From positions 1-18,501 of the forward strand of contig JAAYJY010000059.1 in NCBI GenBank assembly GCA_012522705.1: a DNA stretch of 18,501 nt, read 5' to 3'. The first letter of the stretch is position 1, and every line of letters begins with the position of its first letter. This DNA is from Syntrophomonadaceae bacterium. Its GTDB lineage: Bacteria; Bacillota; Syntrophomonadia; Syntrophomonadales; Syntrophomonadaceae. The position numbers and the translations under genes are program-made. The notes under the pieces are model-generated. The model was not told the DNA's origin. It was given only the letters and a program-made list of their open reading frames with translations, and did no database searches. Shown here one piece after another: positions 7,894-14,905 of the stretch.

Positions 7894-9159
7894 TTATTCG
7901 TCGGCCTTTAATCTAACTCCCAGCTTGGGCGCTTCCGGCATCAAGATCACCGTGGCCTGGGAGCCTAGCCGGAGCCGGGCTGTTTGCAGGGCCTGTTGCA
8001 GGTCGTCAGCCGGTGTCATAAAGAGCTGGCGCACCTTATCAGCATCCATGCTGCTGACCAGGATAACATCGGCCTGGTCCAGGGTGCGGCAGATGGCGTA
8101 GGCTTTATGGCCGCCCAGCTGGAAGCGGCGATGGAACCGATCGATTATGTCCTGGCGGCAGGTGGCGGACTCGATCCACTCCTGGAAGACGTCCTCTCCC
8201 AAGCCCTCGCGGCACTCGGCGGCCAGGATAATAGTGCCTCCCGGCTTCACCGCCAGGGCGGCCGCGTCCAGGGCTTTTTGGGCTTGATACATGTTTATAT
8301 CCTTGGGGTATCCGCCGCAGCTGGCCACCACAATGTCGGCCCGGGCGGTTATGGGGATGGTGACCATTTCCTCACAGAATTCGACCGCTGCCAGCCAAGC
8401 CTGCCGGACCTCTCCGGCAGCGCAGAAGGCTATATCATATTTGGAATGGGTCACCACGTTGAGGATAAAGTCCACTCCGACCCGGTAGGCGGCTTCCATC
8501 ATCAGATCGCTGACCGGATTATTCCGGTAGTTGCCCAGACAGGCGCGCGGGTCGCTCATCATCTGATGATTGGCTTCTATCACCGGGCGGGAGGCCAATC
8601 CGGGCAGGATGGATTTGCGGCCCCCGGAGTAGCCGGCAAAATAGTGGAGCCCCACCACCCCGGTGGTCACCAGTAGGTCCGCCTCGGCGGCGGTGCGGTT
8701 GATAACCAGTTCCATGCCATTGGACAACGGGCCCAGCGACATCAGGTTATGGTCGCAATCGTGGTTGACGATACGATAACGGCGGCATAGTTCTTCGCCC
8801 AAGATGGCTTGGTTGTCCTCTTCCGTATGGGGACGGTGGATACCGGTAGCCACGATCATGGTGATATTCTCGTCTTTTATGCCCGCGTTCCCCATCTCGG
8901 CCAGCAGCGGCGGCAGCATGGTTTCATAAGGAGTGGGGCGGGTTATGTCGTTGACCACTATGACCGCATTACGGGCGCTTTTCTGCCTGCTTATATCCCC
9001 CAGACGGGCACTGCCCAGCGGCTGGGCCAGAGCTCTTTCCACCAGGTGCTTGCCATCGATCGCTGCCGGCAGGCGGCGCGGTTCCAGGACCGCCAGCAGA
9101 TAGGCCGGGTCCAGTTCCAGGGGCTGGTGCTTGTTTCCATACGGCACATTAAATTTCAC
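7894..9159 (-). CDS. larA: LarA-family nickel-pincer racemase (lactate racemase-like)
   Basis: Probably interconverts D- and L-lactate or a related 2-hydroxyacid using the nickel pincer nucleotide. The 421 residues carry the known LarA active-site set: DITRPTP (71-77), His108 in ATGIHRP, His172, Lys182 in GYSGGRKSILPG (the lysine that binds the cofactor), His198, and Gln292/Lys295 spaced as in Lactobacillus LarA. The GTG start has AGGTGA six bases upstream. No larB, larC or larE cofactor genes are in the window, so they would have to lie elsewhere. It is divergent from glcD/glcF, which supports a lactate role, but LarA homologues act on several hydroxyacids. Confidence 0.85.
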   Translation of the reverse strand: MKFNVPYGNKHQPLELDPAYLLAVLEPRRLPAAIDGKHLVERALAQPLGSARLGDISRQKSARNAVIVVNDITRPTPYETMLPPLLAEMGNAGIKDENITMIVATGIHRPHTEEDNQAILGEELCRRYRIVNHDCDHNLMSLGPLSNGMELVINRTAAEADLLVTTGVVGLHYFAGYSGGRKSILPGLASRPVIEANHQMMSDPRACLGNYRNNPVSDLMMEAAYRVGVDFILNVVTHSKYDIAFCAAGEVRQAWLAAVEFCEEMVTIPITARADIVVASCGGYPKDINMYQAQKALDAAALAVKPGGTIILAAECREGLGEDVFQEWIESATCRQDIIDRFHRRFQLGGHKAYAICRTLDQADVILVSSMDADKVRQLFMTPADDLQQALQTARLRLGSQATVILMPEAPKLGVRLKADE

Positions 9160-9182
9160 AACATTTCACCTGTTTGCATAAA

Positions 9183-9200
9183 TTGGGACACAAGTCCCAA
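9183..9200. promoter_or_regulatory. Perfect inverted repeat, candidate operator or leader hairpin
   Basis: TTGGGAC-ACAA-GTCCCAA is a perfect 7-base inverted repeat with a 4-base spacer, 24 bases before the larA start in the 183-base divergent region. Its size and position fit an operator for a dimeric regulator, for example a GntR-type lactate regulator, or a hairpin in the larA leader. No regulator gene is present in the window. Confidence 0.5.
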
Positions 9201-9280
9201 ATATTAGTTTATTTCTCCTCCCCCGGAAAAGCAAATTATCTTGGGGCGCCGATTGTATACACCAGACGGAAAATTTCTTA

Positions 9281-9289
9281 TGTTATAAT
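9281..9289 (+). promoter_or_regulatory. Extended -10 promoter of glcD-glcF
   Basis: TGTTATAAT is a perfect TG-N-TATAAT element, 53 bases before the TTG start of glcD, identical to the element in front of the sirtuin gene. No good -35 hexamer is seen at 16-18 bases. Confidence 0.6.
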
Positions 9290-9342
9290 GGCACTGGATT
9301 CGCATCCTTATAGACCTTCATCAGAGGCAGGAGAGTGATAGC

Positions 9343-10743
9343 TTGGATAAGTCGGCTATACAGAAAGAATTGCTCAAAATGTTTGGCAAGGATAGAATGC
9401 TGAGCGATGCGCTTGATTTAATGTATTACTCTTATGATAGTTCTTTTTTAACCAAATTGGAAACCACCTCCCCCTATGCGGTAGTGTTCCCCCGGTCTAC
9501 CGAGGAGGTCCAGAAGATCATGCAGTTTGCTTATAGCCATGACATCAATATCGTTCCCCGCGGGGCCGGCACCGGTGAAACCGGCGGCTGCGTAGCGGTG
9601 GAGGGCGGCATCGTGCTGGATCTGTCGCAATGGAAAGAGATCGTGGAGATCGACCAGAAGAATATGCAGGTAGTGGTCCGCCCCGGAGTGATCCATGCCG
9701 ACCTCAATAGTGAATTGGCTCAATACAACCTGTTCTTTCCCCCCGACCCGGGCAGCAGCTTGATGTGCACCGTGGGCGGGATGGTAGCCAACAATGCATC
9801 CGGACTGCGGGCAGTCAAATATGGCACTACCGAACAATATGTGCTGGGCCTGGAAGTGGTGACCCCCAAGGGGGATATCATAGTCACCGGGGGCATGAAA
9901 TCCCGGGCAATTAAGAATGTTTCCGGCCTTAACCTGACCAAATTGATGGTGGGCTCGGAAGGTGTGCTGGGGGTCATAACCAAGATCCGGCTGCGCTGTT
10001 TTCCCAAGCCCCGGGCCCGCGGCATCGCTATGGCAGTTTTTGACCGTCTCGACGACGCCCCTGCTACGGTCCTGGATGTATACCAAGCCGGCATCCTGCC
10101 TTCGGGCATCGAGGTCCTGGATGGCTCCGCTATCAAGGCGGTCAACGAATTCAAGCCCCACATCAAACTGCCGGATGCCGAAGCCATTCTGCTGTTTGAA
10201 GTGGATGGCAATCCGCCCAGCGTGGAGTTTGAAGGCGATATTATCAAAGAGATGGCCGGCAAGAGAGCCCGTTTGGTGGAATGGTCCACCGATCCCAAGA
10301 GTATGGCTCAATTATGGGAGGGGCGCAGTGTTACCGCCGCCGCCGCTTCTCGGGTGCGGCCCGATGTCAGCCGTATTTTCGCTGGCGAGGATATCAGCGT
10401 TCCCCTCTCCCGGGTGGCCGACGTGCTGCGGGCGATCCGCGAGCTGGGCCAAAAATATGGTATACAGGTAGTCAACTATGGCCACATCGGGGACGGCAAT
10501 GTCCACACCGCCCCGGTCATAAATCCGGAAGACCCGGCTGAGGTGGAAAGAGTCCTGCAATTGGTGGATGAGATCCACCTGCTGGCCATCGAGATGGAAG
10601 GCACCACTACCGGGGAACATGGAGTGGGCGCGGTGCGCCGCCGCTATGCGCCGCTGGAGCACGGCATTGCCCATGAATATATGCTGAAAGTAAAACAGGC
10701 CTTTGATCCCAAGGGTATTATGAACCCTGGTAAATTGATCTAA
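9343..10743 (+). CDS. glcD: FAD-linked 2-hydroxyacid dehydrogenase, GlcD / D-lactate dehydrogenase type
   Basis: Oxidises glycolate or, more likely here, D-lactate to the 2-oxoacid, passing electrons through FAD to the Fe-S partner encoded next. The 466 residues hold the FAD-binding type 4 domain with RGAGTGETGG (73-82), DPGSS (135-139) and TVGGMVANNASG (143-154), and the FAD-oxidase C-terminal domain with GHIGDGNVH (380-388), EHGVG (425-429) and the closing DPKGIMNPGK. The TTG start is set by AGGAG (9329-9333), 9 bases upstream. glcF follows after 37 bases. There is no glcE and no etfA/etfB nearby, so the electron route goes through GlcF. The exact substrate cannot be read from the sequence. 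Confidence 0.9.
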   Translation: MDKSAIQKELLKMFGKDRMLSDALDLMYYSYDSSFLTKLETTSPYAVVFPRSTEEVQKIMQFAYSHDINIVPRGAGTGETGGCVAVEGGIVLDLSQWKEIVEIDQKNMQVVVRPGVIHADLNSELAQYNLFFPPDPGSSLMCTVGGMVANNASGLRAVKYGTTEQYVLGLEVVTPKGDIIVTGGMKSRAIKNVSGLNLTKLMVGSEGVLGVITKIRLRCFPKPRARGIAMAVFDRLDDAPATVLDVYQAGILPSGIEVLDGSAIKAVNEFKPHIKLPDAEAILLFEVDGNPPSVEFEGDIIKEMAGKRARLVEWSTDPKSMAQLWEGRSVTAAAASRVRPDVSRIFAGEDISVPLSRVADVLRAIRELGQKYGIQVVNYGHIGDGNVHTAPVINPEDPAEVERVLQLVDEIHLLAIEMEGTTTGEHGVGAVRRRYAPLEHGIAHEYMLKVKQAFDPKGIMNPGKLI

Positions 10744-10780
10744 CGGCAGCATTTATGGCTGTATAAGTTTTGGGGAGATA

Positions 10781-12094
10781 ATGATAATGGAATTCAAGGA
10801 ATTGCCTCCGGTCAAGGAGCAATTGATGAAATGTGTACGCTGCGGCAAATGCCGCAGTGTTTGTCCAGTGTTTGCGGAGATAGGTAATGAGACCGTGGCT
10901 CCCCGCGGGCATGTCTTCATGGTGCAGATGCTGAGGGACGGCACGGTGGCCCCGGAGCAGAAGGTTTACGATCATCTGACCAACTGCCTGATGTGTGAGA
11001 CCTGCAGCATCAACTGCCCCTCCGGTATCGACATCCATGAATTGAACGCAGCAGCCCGCTCCTATATTTATGAGCATAATCCCAGCCTGGCCAAGGATTT
11101 GATCTTCGACACCATGTGGACCAATCCCGCCTATCTGAAAAATGCGGTACGCATGGCCTGGGGTGCCCAAGCCAGCGGAGCGCAATCTTTGGGCCGCAAA
11201 CTGGGTCTGACCAAACTGCTGCCCGGCGACTTGCCCAAGGCGGAAAAGATATTGACCGGCATCCCCTTCCGCTCCGCCCGTAAACAGGTACCGGCGGTCA
11301 GCCCGGCGCGGGGCGAAAAGAAATACACGGTGGGCTACTTTTTGGGCTGTGCCACCGATCTCCTGAATCCGGAAGTGGCCAAGGCCACCATAGATGTTCT
11401 GACCCGCAACGGCTGTGAGGTGATCATCCCGGCGGATATGAAATGTTGCGGACTTCCGCACATCGCCAATGGCAAGATGAAAACCGCCCAACAGCTGGCC
11501 ATAGAGAATTTAAAGGCATTTCGGCAGTACGACCTGGACTACATCGTAACCGATTGCGCTTCTTGCTCCTCGGCCCTGGCGGCCAAGAATATGGCGCTGC
11601 TCCTGGGTGAGACCGAGCACCGGGACGAAGCCCGGGCTTTCGCGGCCAAGGTCATGGATCTGACTTATTTCCTGATCCATATCCTGGATGTCCGCCCGCC
11701 GGCCAACGCCCAAGCTCCCAAGGTAAGGGTAACTTATCACGATCCCTGCCACCTGGCCAATGCCCAGGGCATTACAGATGAACCCCGAGAGTTGCTCCGG
11801 CGCATCCCCGGGGTGGAACTGGTGGAGATGACGGACGCCAACCGCTGCTGCGGAGGTTCAGGGACCTTCAGCATTACCCACTATGACCTGTCCATGCAGA
11901 TCCTGGACAAGAAGATGGATAATATCGAAGCCGCTGATGCTGATCTCATCGCCACCTGCTGCCCCAGTTGCATGATGCAGCTGCGCCACGGGGTTAGCCG
12001 GCGGGGCCTGCAGAACGACTTGGTCCATCCGGTGCAGCTGTTGAGCCAGGCCTACCAAATGTCGAAAGGCTCTGAAATGAAGGCAGCTCTATAA
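10781..12094 (+). CDS. glcF: Iron-sulfur subunit of 2-hydroxyacid dehydrogenase, GlcF type
   Basis: Electron-carrying partner of GlcD. Two 4Fe-4S ferredoxin motifs are complete: C18-x2-C21-x2-C24-x3-C28-P and C69-x2-C72-x2-C75-x3-C79-P. Two cysteine-rich (CCG) domains follow, with GC near YFLGC and KCCGLP, then YHDPCH, RCCGGSG and TCCPSC, as in GlcF, LutA and heterodisulfide reductase HdrB. The 437-residue length suits GlcF. GGGGAG (10772-10777) lies 3 bases before the ATG at 10781 and 9 bases before the ATG at 10787, so the protein may begin two codons later. The 3' end lies in a short tandem repeat. It may dock to the membrane or to a quinone/Etf partner, which is not shown here. Confidence 0.9.
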   Translation: MIMEFKELPPVKEQLMKCVRCGKCRSVCPVFAEIGNETVAPRGHVFMVQMLRDGTVAPEQKVYDHLTNCLMCETCSINCPSGIDIHELNAAARSYIYEHNPSLAKDLIFDTMWTNPAYLKNAVRMAWGAQASGAQSLGRKLGLTKLLPGDLPKAEKILTGIPFRSARKQVPAVSPARGEKKYTVGYFLGCATDLLNPEVAKATIDVLTRNGCEVIIPADMKCCGLPHIANGKMKTAQQLAIENLKAFRQYDLDYIVTDCASCSSALAAKNMALLLGETEHRDEARAFAAKVMDLTYFLIHILDVRPPANAQAPKVRVTYHDPCHLANAQGITDEPRELLRRIPGVELVEMTDANRCCGGSGTFSITHYDLSMQILDKKMDNIEAADADLIATCCPSCMMQLRHGVSRRGLQNDLVHPVQLLSQAYQMSKGSEMKAAL

Positions 12095-12136
12095 ATATGG
12101 AAGGCAGCACTATGGAATGGAAGGCAACCCAATAAA
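12077..12136 (+). repeat. Three imperfect 20-base tandem repeats across the glcF stop
   Basis: ATG-(G)AAGGCA(G/A)C units begin at 12077, 12097 and 12117, so the period is 20 bases. The first unit encodes the last residues of GlcF (MKAAL-stop); the other two are outside the gene. A weaker unit may start at 12059. It looks like slippage duplication of the gene end. Confidence 0.65.
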
Positions 12137-12139
12137 GTG

Positions 12140-12153
12140 CGAACATGTGTTTT
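12140..12153. promoter_or_regulatory. LexA (SOS) box controlling lexA
   Basis: CGAACATGTGTTTT matches the Bacillus-type LexA/DinR box CGAACNNNNGTTYG at all but the last position. It overlaps the -35 region of the lexA promoter and lies 54 bases before the lexA start, so LexA should repress its own gene. Confidence 0.75.
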
Positions 12154-12170
12154 TAAGAATACCCGGCTTG

Positions 12171-12179
12171 TGCTATAAT
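12171..12179 (+). promoter_or_regulatory. lexA promoter, extended -10
   Basis: TGCTATAAT fits TG-N-TATAAT and lies 28 bases before the lexA start. The -35 position (12151-12156, TTTTAA) is weak and overlaps the LexA box. Confidence 0.65.
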
Positions 12180-12207
12180 CTAACCAAAAGCATTGGGAGG
12201 ATTTAAC

Positions 12208-12822
12208 ATGCCGGGTTTATCTTCGCTCAATAAACGGCAGCGACTCATCCTGGAATTCATCCAGGAGCGTATAAAGACCAAGGGCTATCCCCCCTCGGTG
12301 AGAGAAATCGGGGAAGCGGTCGGCTTAAAATCAAGCTCTACCGTCCATGCCCACCTGGTTCAACTGGAAGAAAAGGGCTATATCAAAAGAGATCCCGCCA
12401 AACCCAGGGCCATCATCCCGGTCGGGCATGACTCCTCAGCGGAGCTAACCACCATATCCCTGCCGGTAATCGGTCGGGTGGCGGCCGGAAGTCCCATCCT
12501 GGCCACCGAAAATATAGAAGGCTATTATCCCCTGCCGGTGGAATTCGTGGGTACCGGCGACCATTATATCCTTAAGGTAAAAGGCGACAGCATGATCGAG
12601 GCGGGCATATTCGACGGGGACTATCTGATCGTGCGCCAGCAGGCCAACGCTGCCAACGGGGAAATAGTAGTGGCCATGCTGGAAGACGAGGCCACCGTCA
12701 AGCGTTATTACCAGCGCGACCAATATATCGAGTTGAAGCCGGAGAACAGTGCCATGCAGCCCATCATAGCTCCGGAGGTGGCCATCCTGGGCAAGGTGAC
12801 CGGCCTGTTGCGGCATATGTAA
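12208..12822 (+). CDS. lexA: SOS repressor LexA
   Basis: Represses DNA-damage genes and cleaves itself when RecA filaments form. The 204 residues show an N-terminal winged helix-turn-helix (about 6-70, with YPPSVREIGEAVGLKSSSTVHAHL), the self-cleavage site Ala93-Gly94 in RVAAGSP, catalytic Ser128 in KGDSMIEAGI, and the general base Lys165 in EDEATVKRYY. The ATG at 12208 is chosen because GGGAGG (12195-12200) lies seven bases upstream; the in-frame TTG at 12193 overlaps that site. A LexA box in the promoter supports autoregulation. The convergent glnA gene is separated by a palindromic element. Confidence 0.97.
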   Translation: MPGLSSLNKRQRLILEFIQERIKTKGYPPSVREIGEAVGLKSSSTVHAHLVQLEEKGYIKRDPAKPRAIIPVGHDSSAELTTISLPVIGRVAAGSPILATENIEGYYPLPVEFVGTGDHYILKVKGDSMIEAGIFDGDYLIVRQQANAANGEIVVAMLEDEATVKRYYQRDQYIELKPENSAMQPIIAPEVAILGKVTGLLRHM

Positions 12823-12842
12823 CGAAATCATTGCCGTCAAAC

Positions 12843-12964
12843 GAATAAAAAGCCACCCGTGCCATTTTGATGAGGTCCCCTTTGCATAGTCCTGGAATAT
12901 CGATTTTTCAGGTGTCCACTCAAAGGGGAGCCTATCATTTTGGCGCTAACCGGGTGGCTTATTC
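12843..12964 (-). terminator. 122-base nearly palindromic element, terminator of glnA
   Basis: The ends AAGCCACCCG (12850-12859) and CGGGTGGCTT (12951-12960) pair perfectly, flanked by GAATAA and TTATTC. Inside, CCCCTTTG (12877-12884) pairs with CAAAGGGG (12921-12928), and a central CCTG/CAGG hairpin (12891-12912) closes the structure. On the minus strand the outer stem is followed by TTTTT, so it should terminate glnA 13 bases after its stop. On the plus strand the T tail is poor, so it would end lexA transcripts less well. It is much longer than a normal terminator and may be a small palindromic mobile remnant. Confidence 0.7.
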
Positions 12965-12977
12965 TATATTGGGCCGA

Positions 12978-14306
12978 TTAAAACTTCTCCAGGTATTCAT
13001 TGACTTCCCAATCATAAACCCGGGAACTGTAGCTTTCCCATTCGGTGGTCTTGGCCTTAACAAAACGGGAGAAGATATGCTGTCCCAAAGCGTCCTGGAT
13101 AAGTGTATCCTTTCGTAGTTCCTTCACCGCCTCCAAAAGGTTTTCCGGCAGGGAGCGGATACCCTGTTCGATGCGGCTGGCCAGGTCCATCTCATAGATA
13201 TTTTTCCCGATCGGGGTGGGAGGCTCCATCTTATGGCGGATACCTTCCAAACCGGCCTTCAGCAACACGGTCATGCCCAGATAGGGATTACAGCTGGGAT
13301 CCGGACTGCGCACTTCCAAGCGGGTACTCATCCCCCGTTTGGCCGGAATTCTGATCAACGGACTGCGGTTGCGGTGGGACCAGGCGATATAGACAGGGGC
13401 TTCATAACCGGGCACCAGTCTTTTATAGGAGTTCACGGTAGGACTGGTGATGGCGGAGATGGCTGGGGCGTGTTTGAGGATACCGGCGATGAAGTGGCGG
13501 CAGGTATCGCTCAATCCGTCCTCCTGGTCGGGATCGTTAAACGCGTTTTTATCACCTTCAAAAAGGGATATATGCATATGCATGCCGGAACCGTTGATTC
13601 CAAACACCGGTTTGGGCATGAAGGTGGCATGCAGGCCGTGGCGCTGGGCTACGGTCCGCACCACTATCCGGAAAGTCATTATGTTGTCGGCCGTCTTCAA
13701 TGCCTCCATATATTTAAAGTCGATCTCATGCTGCCCTGGGGCGCCTTCATGGTGGGAGGCTTCTATCTCAAAACCGATGCTCTGCAGGGTTTCCACCATA
13801 TCCCGGCGGGCTTCCTCACCCCTGTCCACCGGGGGCAGATCGAAATAACTGGCCTTGTCGTGGGTTTTCAAGCTGGGGGTGCCATCCTCGTTGACCTGGA
13901 ACAGGAAGAATTCCGGCTCCGGGCCCACCTGCATGGAGTACCCCATAGCGTGGGCTTCAGCCAATACCCGAGCCAGGGCATGGCGGGGACAACCCTCGAA
14001 AGGGTTGCCGTTGGGATCGAATACGTCACAGATAAGCCGGGCCGTCTTGCTGGGCGAGTTCGGACTGGTCCAAGGCAGGACCAGGAATGTATCCGGATCG
14101 GGATGCAGGTACATGTCCGATTCCTCGATGCGCACAAATCCTTCGATGGATGAACCGTCGAACATCAACTCGCCGTCCAGGGCTTTGCCCAGTTGGTCGG
14201 TGGTTATGGATATGCTTTTAAACACCCCCAGGATGTCGGTAAACTGCAAGCGTATGAATTTCACATTTTCGGTCTCTACTATTCTATAGATCTCTTCCCT
14301 ATTCAC
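12978..14306 (-). CDS. glnA: Glutamine synthetase type I (GSI-alpha)
   Basis: Joins ammonia to glutamate with ATP to make glutamine. The protein is 442 residues, like Bacillus GlnA (444). It shows FIRLQFTDILG (17-27), DGSSIEGF (50-57), Arg59 in the position of the Bacillus feedback-inhibition Arg62, the ATP/glutamate regions (GPEPEFF, NGSGMHMH, KRLVPGYEAPVY, RIPAKRG) and a C-terminal WE-x-x-x-Y-SS-x-VYDWE segment. It lacks the long insert of GSI-beta enzymes. The GTG at 14306 aligns with known N-termini; the open frame extends to 14357 but without a match. GGGGG lies about 10 bases upstream. No glnR precedes it. A weak promoter (TTGCCG and TAATCT, 17 apart) may lie in the 90-base gap. Confidence 0.96.
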   Translation of the reverse strand: MNREEIYRIVETENVKFIRLQFTDILGVFKSISITTDQLGKALDGELMFDGSSIEGFVRIEESDMYLHPDPDTFLVLPWTSPNSPSKTARLICDVFDPNGNPFEGCPRHALARVLAEAHAMGYSMQVGPEPEFFLFQVNEDGTPSLKTHDKASYFDLPPVDRGEEARRDMVETLQSIGFEIEASHHEGAPGQHEIDFKYMEALKTADNIMTFRIVVRTVAQRHGLHATFMPKPVFGINGSGMHMHISLFEGDKNAFNDPDQEDGLSDTCRHFIAGILKHAPAISAITSPTVNSYKRLVPGYEAPVYIAWSHRNRSPLIRIPAKRGMSTRLEVRSPDPSCNPYLGMTVLLKAGLEGIRHKMEPPTPIGKNIYEMDLASRIEQGIRSLPENLLEAVKELRKDTLIQDALGQHIFSRFVKAKTTEWESYSSRVYDWEVNEYLEKF

Positions 14307-14396
14307 TCCAATACTACCCCCTGTATCTATGTCAGGATGACTCAGAAAGATTAGCATACAATGTCCATATCGGCAATCAGAAGATCAACACCAGAA

Positions 14397-14876
14397 TCAG
14401 AAGACGAATACCAGGAACGAGATTAACATGCCCATCCCGATCAATACCTTGAAAACCACCCCGGAAAAAAGTCCGATTACGGCTCCCAGGCCGGATCTCA
14501 TAGCCTTGCGGAGATCGTGGCCTTGGACCAGTTCACCGCCCACCGCCCCCAACCAGGGGCAGACGATGATCCCCAGGGGAGGAAAGAGGAAAATGCCGAG
14601 CAGGCTGCCCAGTACTGCGCCCCACATTCCCAGCCGGCTGGAATCGAAATGTTTGGCTCCTAAATAGGTGGAGAGGTAGTCGACCAGCATCGATAAAATG
14701 GTAAGTCCGGCCAGCACCATCAAGTATCCGGCGGTTATGCTCTGAAATCCTTCATACCACCCGTAAGCGGCGATGGCCACGAAGATCATGGCCACCCCGG
14801 GCAGGATCGGCAGAATAGTACCAGCGATGCCTACCAGTATAAACAACAAGGCGATGATCAAAACAGCTGTGTCCAC
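14397..14876 (-). CDS. DUF456 membrane protein
   Basis: A 159-residue protein made almost wholly of hydrophobic segments (about 4-36, 46-68, 83-118 and 129-159). It has the family pattern of glycine-rich helices: YLGAKHFDSSRLGMWGAVLG, then LFPPLGIIVCPWLGAVGGEL and GLGAVIGLFSG. Function is unknown; DUF456 proteins are small integral membrane proteins. The GTG start is well supported by GAGGAGG seven bases upstream. It lies 29 bases after ynbB and 90 bases before glnA, in the position where Bacillus has glnR, and is probably co-transcribed with ynbB. Confidence 0.85.
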   Translation of the reverse strand: MDTAVLIIALLFILVGIAGTILPILPGVAMIFVAIAAYGWYEGFQSITAGYLMVLAGLTILSMLVDYLSTYLGAKHFDSSRLGMWGAVLGSLLGIFLFPPLGIIVCPWLGAVGGELVQGHDLRKAMRSGLGAVIGLFSGVVFKVLIGMGMLISFLVFVF

Positions 14877-14905
14877 TTCTCAACCTCCTCTACATACAAT
14901 ACGAA

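Noticed and set aside
9448..10311. 287-codon minus frame opposite glcD
   Set aside because: Antisense shadow of a gene with complete FAD-binding motifs; histidine/glycine-rich composition is typical of such shadows.
13233..14153. 306-codon open frame on the plus strand, opposite glnA
   Set aside because: It lies wholly antisense to a clear glutamine synthetase, has no recognisable motifs and no ribosome binding site; such shadows are common in GC-rich genes.
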